This document shows positions 1-5,724 of a stretch of DNA of 13,321 nucleotides, piece after piece. Each line of letters begins with the position of its first letter. Within the stretch, counting starts at the first letter, position 1. The position numbers were made by a program, and so were the translations under genes. The DNA is taken from assembly GCA_026770585.1 (NCBI GenBank), contig MU646887.1:111075-124395 (forward strand), read 5' to 3'. The notes beneath the pieces are model-generated. The model was not told the DNA's origin, did no database searches, and saw only the letters and a list, made by a program, of their open reading frames with translations. The DNA comes from Baffinella frigidus. Lineage: Eukaryota > Cryptophyceae > Cryptomonadales > Baffinellaceae.

Positions 1-40
1 ACCCCAAACCCCAAATCCGTAAACCCCCAACCCTATCCTA
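1..40. repeat. Degenerate telomere-like tract at window edge
   Basis: C-rich repeats of the AACCCC/AAACCCC type run from the first base to about 40. They resemble the C-strand of TTTAGGG-type telomeres but are too irregular and too short here to call a telomere. Similar tracts occur at 1196-1282, 7223-7356 and 12575-13195, so this is probably interstitial telomere-like DNA cut by the window edge. Confidence 0.5.
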
Positions 41-432
41 AAAGCCGCCTGCCGCCCCGAGCACAACGCACGCGATCCACCTAGCATAGACCGAGGACCT
101 TTTTACCTTGGATCCAAAGTGAAATTCCGGTTAGGTTCTAGAGAAATGGATAAGATTCTAGTACAAATAGTTTAGATGGACTGTATCCGCGAAGCCCCCG
201 GTGGCTGCTAAGTGGTACACCTCCCAGCGAGTAGTCAATACCAACACGCCCTGTTTCTCCCGAAGTGGGTCTGCCACACAGCGAGCGGGCTACGAAGGGA
301 AAATATGGCCAAATCTCGGCCATTTTCCGTTGACTTATCCGTAGAAACCCCTCCTATGTCCCTACGCGATTGCCTACCGTAGGGTCGTATGTCTGATCGC
401 TCATGCGTTGTTCGAAATCCCTTCGAAGTTAA
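41..432. other. Unassigned intergenic sequence
   Basis: No convincing gene. A 61-codon open frame on the minus strand (138-323) has no recognisable motif or exon-like composition. The stretch 355-385 contains the CCTACCGTAGGG type of palindromic core seen inside the TIR elements of this window, so part of it may be an old element remnant. Confidence 0.5.
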
Positions 433-582
433 TAGGGCAACGGACTAAAAATGGGGTAGTTAGGCCTACGGTATTACCTACGGTAGGCCGTAGGGTTTTT
501 CGAAGGAGCCCCTCTAGGCCCCTACGGCCTACCGTAGTCAATACCGTAGGCCCAACTACCCCATTTTTAGTCCGTTAGCCTA
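433..582. mobile_element. Foldback element, family D (single copy, 150 bp)
   Basis: Two arms of about 65 bases face each other: the left arm begins TAGGGCAACGGACTAAAAAT at 433 and the right arm ends ATTTTTAGTCCGTTAGCCTA at 582. The match continues inward through GGCCTACGGTATT and the CTACGGTAGGCCGTAGGG core. The outermost TA at each end is consistent with a TA target duplication, as for families A, B and E. There is no coding capacity. It is best read as a short non-autonomous inverted-repeat transposon (MITE-like). Only one copy is visible, so the exact ends are inferred. Confidence 0.75.
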
Positions 583-870
583 TGAAAGTCTGCTGTGTGG
601 TTGTCCCGAAGTGGGCCTATCCCAGGCCTTACCCGAGGCGGGTCAATTTTTTTGATGCAGTTATAACAGTAGCCGTATTTGTATTAGCCGATGCTAATGT
701 TGGCCCTGCGTGTTCATTGGCCGATGCTAATGTTTGGCCCCAATTAATCATTAGCTTTTGCCCAAAAGGATAGACTATCCTCCCTCGCGGGTAACCCGCG
801 TCACCCGGGTAACCCGCGAAACCCTACACACCTCAGACCCCCAGCCCCCAACCTCTGAACCCTCAACCAC
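583..870. other. Intergenic stretch with small direct repeats and palindromes
   Basis: No gene is supported. GCCGATGCTAATGTTGGCCC is repeated with small changes near 688-707 and 720-740. At 786-800 there is an odd-length palindrome, CGCGGGTAACCCGCG, followed at once by a near copy at 803-817. The 63-codon plus-strand frame starting at 582 overlaps the right arm of element D and has no recognisable feature. Confidence 0.4.
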
Positions 871-991
871 TACAGGGGTATCTCGCTCATCAGAAACCGC
901 TCCCCCCTAGGACCCTACAGTAGGCCTATGCGTAGGGCCCTATGGTGTTCCTAGAGGGGGGGCAGTTTCTTATGAGCGAGGTATCCCTGCA
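871..991. mobile_element. TIR element family A, copy A1
   Basis: The left end TACAGGGGTATCTCGCTCAT and right end ATGAGCGAGGTATCCCTGCA form terminal inverted repeats around a core containing CCTACAGTAGGCC and TAGGGCCCTA. Length is 121 bp with no coding capacity. The distal TA has decayed to CA at 990-991, and that same dinucleotide starts element E1, so the two elements abut. Confidence 0.85.
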
Positions 992-1108
992 CAAGGGTTA
1001 CTCGAAATTAAGACCCCACACCGCTCGAAGGTGGTCCCAGGCCCATAGGCATATGCCTACTGTAGGCTCCTACGGCGTGGTGGACCTTATTTTCGCGTAA
1101 TCCCTGTA
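990..1108. mobile_element. TIR element family E, copy E1
   Basis: The left end (CACAAGGGTTACTCGAAATTAAG) and the reverse complement of the right end (TACAGGGATTACGCGAAAAT) align imperfectly, giving about 35-base inverted repeats around a core with CATATGCCTACTGTAGGCTC. It sits directly against the right end of A1. The outer CAGGG/CAAGGG resembles the A terminus, suggesting the same kind of transposase, although the inner sequence differs. Confidence 0.6.
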
Positions 1109-1195
1109 CCGTTGGACCATGCGTCTGGGAGTGTCCCTACTCGCGAGGAACCCTTGTTCTGAAAGATTCTCAAGAGTGTGCGCGCGCGTGCCTTC

Positions 1196-1282
1196 TAAAC
1201 CCGAAACCCGAAACCCGAAACCCTAACCCCGAAACCCGAAACCCGGAACCCGGAACCCGAAACCCTAAACCCGAAACCCCAA
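1196..1282. repeat. AAACCCG/AAACCCT tandem tract
   Basis: Seven-base units, mostly AAACCCG with some AAACCCT and AACCCCG, are repeated about twelve times. This is a variant telomere-like interstitial array on the C-rich strand. Unlike the right-hand array it is dominated by the G-substituted unit. Confidence 0.8.
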
Positions 1283-1342
1283 CTACAGACTATCGACCGC
1301 GCGCACGAAGAGAGGCCAGCATGACAACGTGAGGACCTAGTT

Positions 1343-1557
1343 GTGAGGACCTAGGCTAGGACGAGCCCGCCTCGGGATGACGTTGGAGCCACTGCTCTAT
1401 CCCTTAAGTGGCGAGTAGGCTCATACGCCCTACATGTACCGTAGGGCCCTAGAACCTGCCTAGCTAGGACCTCTTGGGGGTCGAATTCGGCCCCCTCGCC
1501 ACTTGAGGGATGTCGAGCTGAATGTATCTTGTGAATACACCATTGGAACTCAGTAAT
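1343..1557. repeat. Repeat C, copy C1, interrupted by element B1
   Basis: The flanks of B1 (1343-1397 and 1513-1557) together match one continuous repeat at 4760-4867: both share GTGAGGACCTAGG, then ACGAGCCCGCCTCGGGATG, then GGAGCCA-TGCT, and after the insertion ACACCATTGGAACTCAGTAA. A further partial copy (ACGAGCCCGCCTCGGGATG) follows at 1576-1594. The nature of repeat C is unknown; it has no open frame of note. Confidence 0.75.
1398..1512. mobile_element. TIR element family B, copy B1
   Basis: The ends TATCCCTTAAGTGGCGAG and CTCGCCACTTGAGGGATG are inverted repeats of about 18 bases. The interior has GTAGGCTCATACGCCCTAC, CCGTAGGGCCCTAG and GGGGGTCGAATTC. It is 115 bp, non-coding, and inserted into repeat C. 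The distal TA is now TG. The short AT/TA-flanked design is reminiscent of Stowaway-type MITEs, but that is an analogy only. Confidence 0.85.
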
Positions 1558-1623
1558 GGGAGGTCCTGGTCCAGGACGAGCCCGCCTCGGGATGTTTGGT
1601 CGACTGTATTCGGGGTAAGGTTC

Positions 1624-1800
1624 TACAAGGGTACCTCGCTCATAAGAAACCGCCCCCCCCCCTACCTCGCTCATAAGAAACCGCCCCCCCCCTACCTCAC
1701 TCATAAGAAACCGCACCCCCCCTACCTCGCTCATAAGAACCCGCCCCCCCCCTAGGACCACCATAGGGCCCTAGACATTGCTCTACTGTAGGGTCCTAGG
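1624..1800. mobile_element. Family A copy A2: left end amplified fourfold, right end lost
   Basis: After the TACAAGGG terminus, the segment TACCTCGCTCATAAGAAACC plus a C-run occurs four times in a row, starting at 1632, 1663, 1693 and 1723 (31, 30 and 30 base steps). The normal A core follows (CTAGGACCACCATAGGGCCC to TGTAGGGTCCTAGG, 1752-1800). The expected G-run and TTATGAGCGAGG right end are absent. Open frames across it encode an artefactual YLAHKKPPPP-type repeat. Confidence 0.85.
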
Positions 1801-2638
1801 TGGGGGTTGGTTCCGCAAGGCACAGCTTACACGGGGCCGGTGAAAGCGCAGCTTACACAGGTCCGATTAAAGCGTATTCTGTGTGACCATCTGACGATGA
1901 GCGCGGGGTGCAGTCTAGCTCCCTGTCGGAGCAGCACCTCTCAGAGGAGGCATAGGCGTGGGTAGGAGGGGAACTCCGACGACTCTGAGGCAGTAGTAAT
2001 CTACTAGGTGTAGAACCAAGTGGACTCATAGTGTTAGGTGTAAACCCGGAAGGGGTGTATTTCTAGGGACGTGACCTGGGGCAGTGAATCAGGAATAACA
2101 CAGACTAGGACCACCCTACCGGCGAGTTTCTGTGGGTCCTCTCTGCTCTCCAAAGTGGGGCATGTCTTTCGAGAATCATCTGTAGGTCTACTGTAGAGGC
2201 CCCGCGGGAAACGACTGCAGATCCCTGATCACTGCAGGGGTCAATGCCTGAATTCTGTTCTTCGGGCAATCGAAGAAGGCCCAACGCGCAGTTATGGCCC
2301 TCTCTTTCCCAGCAAGGCTATTCAGCGGCGTGTCGCAGGCAGAATCCTCCCAACTTGTCTTTACTGTGGTGCACGGCGCCTCGACTATCAACCATGTTGC
2401 ACAGGGTCACCTCGAGTCCACGACCCCCCCCCCCCCCCCCCCTCCCATGAGCCTTTTACAGGCATATCTCTAGGACCCTAAGACTGTGGTCCTTGGGGGG
2501 TCGTTATGGGTTCTTGAATTTCACATTCCCTTGAACCTGAGTCCAGTGCGAGAATCCTAGCACTTTCTCCCTGATGTGACCCGCCACCCCCCATTCCTAA
2601 TCTAAATCGGCGGCCCACGCACTTGATGATCCCCACGA
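1801..2638. other. Gene-poor stretch between A2 and the WD40 gene
   Basis: No gene is supported. At 1821-1872 a 27-base unit containing CAGCTTACACGGG/CAGCTTACACAGG is duplicated in tandem. A C-run of about 18 bases lies at 2424-2442, followed by TCTCTAGGACCCTAAGACTGTGG, which vaguely recalls the core of the A elements but lacks ends. The part nearest 2638 is presumably the 3' flank/UTR of the minus-strand WD40 gene. The short open frames here show no motifs. Confidence 0.4.
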
Positions 2639-3568
2639 TCACACGCGGTCCCACACGCGGTCCAGGATCATCCGAACCACCCCCGCGTCCAGATGATGCA
2701 CCTCTGAACGTTCCCCGAGCCGCGGGTGGTGCCCCATCGCGAACGCGACCCCCTTCTGCATGTCTCGCACCCAGTCGCGCCCCAACGTCACGGAGAAGAG
2801 CATTTGTCCCACCTCGATGGTGCGCAGGAGCGCTCCGGTCGACGAGTCCCACACCTTGCAGATGCCGTCTCTGCTGACCGAGGCGAGCTTGCTCCCATCT
2901 CCGACCGAGAAAGAGACCCCGTACACGAACTCCGTGTGCCCGACGAGCCTGAGCCGCAGTGTTCCCGTCTCGGCGTTGACCAAGAGCACGTCATCATTGG
3001 TGTCATCGGCAGTTGCGATGGTGTCTTGTGAAAACGCAGCACACTCGCCCCCCGCGAAGCTGCTGATTATTTCCCCGCTGTCGACATCCCACAAACGAAT
3101 GCTCCGTCGCCGCGCCGAGAACCCCAACGCGAAGACTGTTCTGGAACCTCCCGCCATGCGTCGCTCCGCCTCCCCTGTCTGAGCGTCCCACAGGATCACC
3201 GCGCCGTCTTCGCCTCCGGAGGCAAGCCACTGTCCGCACGGCGAGAAGGCCAACGCGTGTAGCCCCGCAGTGTGCGCTACTACCGGGCATCCTTCATGCG
3301 ACAATCGGTGGCCCAGCTCGTCGACCTCGCAGATGCACGCGCCTGTTCCGTCGTGCCTGGCTCCGGTCATCCACCGAGCACCTCTCTCGCAGTCCCAGAG
3401 CTTCCAGTTCTCCTCAGTACTTGCCACGCTCGCCACGATCCTGCCATCCGATGACATCGCTACATCTGTGCATGAATGCCCCTCGTGAGCCTGTACTGTC
3501 CACCTCACTTCCCCGATTGCCTCATCCATCAGCATAACCCGATCACCTTCAAGACCGAGAGCCAGCAT
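2639..3568 (-). CDS. WD40-repeat protein, apparently intronless, internally eroded
   Basis: WD40 proteins form beta-propellers that serve as protein-interaction scaffolds; no specific partner can be named. From the first in-frame ATG (3566-3568) it is 309 residues; the frame stays open upstream to 3658 without another ATG, so an upstream exon or start is possible. Recognisable blades, numbered in the 339-codon frame: 51-89 (SSDGRIVAS, WKLWD), 129-158 (HTAGLHALAFSPCGQWLASG, VILWD), 172-191 (VFALGF, SIRLWD), a weak one at 202-235, and 240-271 (GHTEFVYGVSF, CKVWD). In the third blade the usual DG..LASGS..D segment between FSA and SIRLWD (residues 181-187) is missing, so about 10-12 residues look deleted in frame. 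The stop is preceded by a 12-base tandem duplication that turns the end DRV into DRVWDRV. No stop or frameshift interrupts the frame, so it may be an expressed, decayed or retrocopied family member. Fewer than seven clear blades are present. Confidence 0.75.
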   Translation of the reverse strand: MLALGLEGDRVMLMDEAIGEVRWTVQAHEGHSCTDVAMSSDGRIVASVASTEENWKLWDCERGARWMTGARHDGTGACICEVDELGHRLSHEGCPVVAHTAGLHALAFSPCGQWLASGGEDGAVILWDAQTGEAERRMAGGSRTVFALGFSARRRSIRLWDVDSGEIISSFAGGECAAFSQDTIATADDTNDDVLLVNAETGTLRLRLVGHTEFVYGVSFSVGDGSKLASVSRDGICKVWDSSTGALLRTIEVGQMLFSVTLGRDWVRDMQKGVAFAMGHHPRLGERSEVHHLDAGVVRMILDRVWDRV

Positions 3569-3673
3569 CCTCACCAGCACACGAGGCTCCCTCCAGCCTT
3601 GCCGCAGAGGACAGCGGGGCAGCAGGCCGGTCGGCGCTCTCCCAGTTACGGCTTGCAAGACTGGTCAAATTAC

Positions 3674-3712
3674 GATGCACCTCTGAAGTTCTCCGAGCCG
3701 CGGAGAACTTCG
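3674..3712 (-). pseudogene. Remnant of a second WD40 gene 3' end, with hairpin
   Basis: The segment GATGCACCTCTGAAG followed by TTCTCCGAGCCGCGG repeats, with about 28 of 31 bases the same, the sequence at 2695-2725 inside the 3' coding part of the WD40 gene (PRLGERSEVHHLDA region). It lies just upstream of that gene in the same orientation, as expected for the end of a tandem copy. The remnant now forms a perfect hairpin, GAAGTTCTCC-7-GGAGAACTTC (3685-3711). The coding frame is not preserved. Confidence 0.6.
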
Positions 3713-3782
3713 GGAGTCAACAGCGGAATCGGGGTTACCCTCAGTACCCACACGCACCGCCGTAGGGGTCCTACAGAAGGGC

Positions 3783-3902
3783 TACAGGGGTACCTCGCTC
3801 ATAAGAAACAGCCAACCCCTAGGACCCTACAGTAGGACCATGCCTAGGGCCCTGTGGTGGTCTGGGGGGGGGGCAGTTTCTTATGAGCGAGGTACCCCTG
3901 TA
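3783..3902. mobile_element. TIR element family A, copy A3 (well preserved)
   Basis: The ends TACAGGGGTACCTCGCTCAT and ATGAGCGAGGTACCCCTGTA are perfect inverted repeats, and 120 bp separates the outer bases. Both flanking TA dinucleotides are intact. The core reads CCTAGGACCCTACAGTAGGA then CCTAGGGCCCTGTGG, and a G-run precedes the right end. Non-coding. Confidence 0.9.
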
Positions 3903-3930
3903 GGGGTCGTACAATAGGGCTTCATGTTGC

Positions 3931-4082
3931 TACAGGAGGATTGGTCGGCGTGGCACAGAAGGTAAAATTAAGGTCCACATAAAAAGCCCCTGGTGTGCGG
4001 ACCTTGATTATTTAAGGTCCACATCTCAATTTGAGGTGCCTGACCTTAATTTGTGTGACCATAATTTCGAGCAACACCTGTA
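3931..4082. mobile_element. TIR element family E, probable copy E2
   Basis: The right end (reverse complement TACAGGTGTTGCTCGAAATT) matches the left end of E1. The left end is taken at TACAGGAGGATTGG (3931). Inside, AAATTAAGGTCCACA (3966) and TTTAAGGTCCACAT (4010) face GACCTTAATTTGTGTGACC (4042-4060), making nested inverted repeats. Left-end matching is loose, so the boundary is uncertain. Confidence 0.5.
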
Positions 4083-4239
4083 CTAAACGAGTGTGCGAAA
4101 ACTGGTGACACGCAACTCCTCGTCCTTTCCACGTCGGCGCTTTCACCCAGAATCGCAAAACCCGGTACACAATTTAAAACAAGAGCTGCTTAAAACCAGA
4201 GCTACGCCATGTTTGCGTCAGTCAAACCGTGTGAGAGAC

Positions 4240-4484
4240 TACAGGGGTACCTCGCTCATAAGACACGCCCACCCCCCTAGGACCATCATAGGGCCCTACA
4301 TGTATATTTACAGGGGTATCTGGGTCATAAGAACACGGGTGCTCCGACATCGGTCGGTTTCTGTTGTTTTAAATCAGTACCAGTGAGTTGACTCGACGCA
4401 AGATTTAGTCAACCCTCTAGGCATAGGCCTACTGTAGGTTCCTCGGGGTTGGCGCTTTCTTAGAGTCAGGTACCCTACCCTGTA
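4240..4484. mobile_element. Composite family A element A4 (two left ends, one right end)
   Basis: A left half (TACAGGGGTACCTCGCTCAT to CATAGGGCCCTAC, 4240-4300) is followed by a second left terminus at 4309 (TACAGGGGTATCTGGGTCAT), then about 70 bases of foreign sequence. A right half follows (CTAGGCATAGGCCTACTGTAGG to TACCCTACCCTGTA, 4416-4484). The foreign part, 4375-4415, contains GTACCAGTGAGTTGACT and ACGCAAGATTTAGTCAACC, which recur partly inverted near 10528-10556. Confidence 0.7.
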
Positions 4485-4721
4485 CTTCCCAAGGCTAGGG
4501 CCTATCCCAGGGCGTTCATGAGGTGCTTACTCACCGGCGCGACCGCGCACCCCGCTAGATCAGTCTCAGTCTATTTCGGCCCACCAATCTGGTGAGCCCG
4601 GGCTCGTTCCCGCTCCAAACCTGAAGGGGTTGTACCGCAAAACCAGCCTGTCAGCTTGAGAAAAGTCGATCAACCTGGGTGAGGCAGAGCTAGACCCGCC
4701 CCCCTCCACGCACACGCACAC

Positions 4722-4752
4722 GCTGGCCGCACACTGCTATCTTTCACCCCCC
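4722..4752. repeat. Extra copy of psbQ 3'-flank repeat
   Basis: GCTGGCCGCACACTGCTATC followed by TTTCACCCCCC matches 4900-4929 with two differences and more loosely 5664-5690. It marks a third, most degraded, copy of the sequence that lies downstream of psbQ. Confidence 0.6.
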
Positions 4753-4759
4753 AAATAGT

Positions 4760-4867
4760 GTGAGGACCTAGGCCAGCTAGGCTAGGACGAGCCCGCCTCG
4801 GGATGGCATTGGAGCCATTGCTAACGGGCAGATGTCTCTTGGGATACATCATTGGAACTCAGTAACA
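4760..4867. repeat. Repeat C, copy C2 (unoccupied by B)
   Basis: This copy reads straight through GGAGCCATTGCTAACGGGCA at 4811-4830. The TA at 4822-4823 corresponds to the point where B1 is inserted in copy C1. The downstream part GGGATACATCATTGGAACTC matches the right flank of B1. It is therefore a related empty site for family B. Confidence 0.75.
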
Positions 4868-4871
4868 GCAC

Positions 4872-4995
4872 GGTTCAACTACTTTACGTACTCCCGCAAG
4901 CTGGCCGCACGCTGCTATCGTTCACCCCCCACCGACAGCACTAGATCAGCTGCTTAGAGGTTGATGGCGGTCTTCTCCCACACGACGCTGCTTGT
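4872..4995 (-). pseudogene. Duplicated psbQ tail: last codons and 3' flank
   Basis: Minus-strand sequence ending in VWEKTAINL-stop (stop at 4954-4956) parallels the psbQ end LWKASVNL-stop. The following GCAGCTGATCTAGTGCTGT is nearly identical to the psbQ 3' flank, and the match continues down to the TACGTAAAGT motif (4881-4890 versus 5645-5654). The residue changes are conservative and the stop is kept. No upstream exon is visible: the match stops where a family B fragment begins at about 4996. It is either a truncated paralogue tail or the last exon of a broken copy. Confidence 0.65.
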
Positions 4996-5031
4996 GACCT
5001 CTAATGGGGGTCGAATTCCTTTACTAGGGAT
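4996..5031. mobile_element. Family B right-end fragment
   Basis: GACCTCTAATGGGGGTCGAATTC followed by CTTTACTAGGGAT resembles the right third of B1 (CCTCTTGGGGGTCGAATTC to GAGGGAT). No left end is found. It lies at the breakpoint of the duplicated psbQ tail. Confidence 0.5.
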
Positions 5032-5432
5032 TGTAAAGGCCTAAAAGGTCGTTGTATAAGCTGTGCACGTGTTGTAAAAAGTAAAGTCCTGAAACCATTT
5101 CCTGGTTAAATGACGTTGCAATGGGGTCGCAGAAGGTCTAGATTCTTCTCGAATGTGTCTAGGAACAAAATATGCCCGTGGCCGCTGAAATGGGTGTTGG
5201 GACACACGGGAGTTCCTCCTTGTGCACTGGTCCAGATATGGACCATAATTATTTTAAGATCAGGTTACTACGATGTCAGCAAAATTCCAGGGTGGATTAG
5301 AGGTCAGCAGTGGCGTCGTGTGGTCTGGGGATCCTTTACAACCCCGTGTCAAGTCACTCCGACCATCCTTCATGCACACGGGATAATAATGAAGCAACGT
5401 TGGGCGGGCGTTTTCAGATTTCCGGTTCCTGA
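5032..5432. other. Unassigned sequence
   Basis: No gene is supported. A 123-codon plus-strand frame (5110-5481) has no motif and runs into element B2. GGTCCAGATATGGACC (5229-5244) is a small inverted repeat. AT content is higher than in the neighbouring exons. Confidence 0.4.
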
Positions 5433-5542
5433 TAACCCTCAAGTGACCAGTAGGCTCATACGCCCTACGGTAGGGCCCTAGCTCTAGGACCTGCCTAGGA
5501 CCTCTTGCGGGTCAATTTTGACCGGCTGGCCACTAAGGGATA
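5433..5542. mobile_element. TIR element family B, copy B2
   Basis: It begins TAACCCTCAAGTGACCAGTA and ends TGGCCACTAAGGGATA, with the family interior GGCTCATACGCCCTACGGTA, GGGCCCTAG and ACCTGCCTAGGACCTCTTG. Length is 110 bp, with TA at each outer edge. Confidence 0.8.
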
Positions 5543-5559
5543 AGCGAGGTACCCCTGTA
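5543..5559. mobile_element. Solo right end of family A
   Basis: AGCGAGGTACCCCTGTA is exactly the terminal part of the A right end. It is joined directly to the TA that closes B2. No A left end precedes B2, so this is a stub left by insertion, deletion or recombination. Confidence 0.7.
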
Positions 5560-5587
5560 CACGGGGGGTTGTATCCCCAGACCCAGA

Positions 5588-5663
5588 TCTTCTTCAGGCC
5601 GAAGGTGTACACAAGGTCGACACACGAACACACACTTGGCTCAACTTTACGTACTCACACAAG
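5588..5663 (-). pseudogene. Second fragment of psbQ last exon
   Basis: On the minus strand TCGACCTTGTGTACACCTTC then GGCCTGAAGAAG echoes psbQ exon 6 (TCGACCTTCGGCCTGTGGAAG). The adjacent CTCAACTTTACGTACTCACA repeats the 3'-flank motif at 4874-4893. Short and frame-broken; supportive of repeated local duplication of the psbQ tail. Confidence 0.45.
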
Positions 5664-5724
5664 CGCTGCTATCTCAACATCCCCCGCACCCCCACACCCC
5701 ACACACAGCACTAGGATCAGCTGC

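Noticed and set aside
871-991. A elements read as rho-independent terminators or CRISPR repeats
   Set aside because: The context is eukaryotic. The palindromes are about 120 bp with TA-duplicated ends and scattered spacing, and there are no regular spacers.
2623-3488. Several plus-strand and second-frame open frames over the WD40 gene
   Set aside because: They are shadows of the GC-rich WD40 coding sequence, without domain features of their own.
5110-5481. 123-codon plus-strand frame
   Set aside because: No recognisable motif, mixed composition, and its 3' end lies in element B2.
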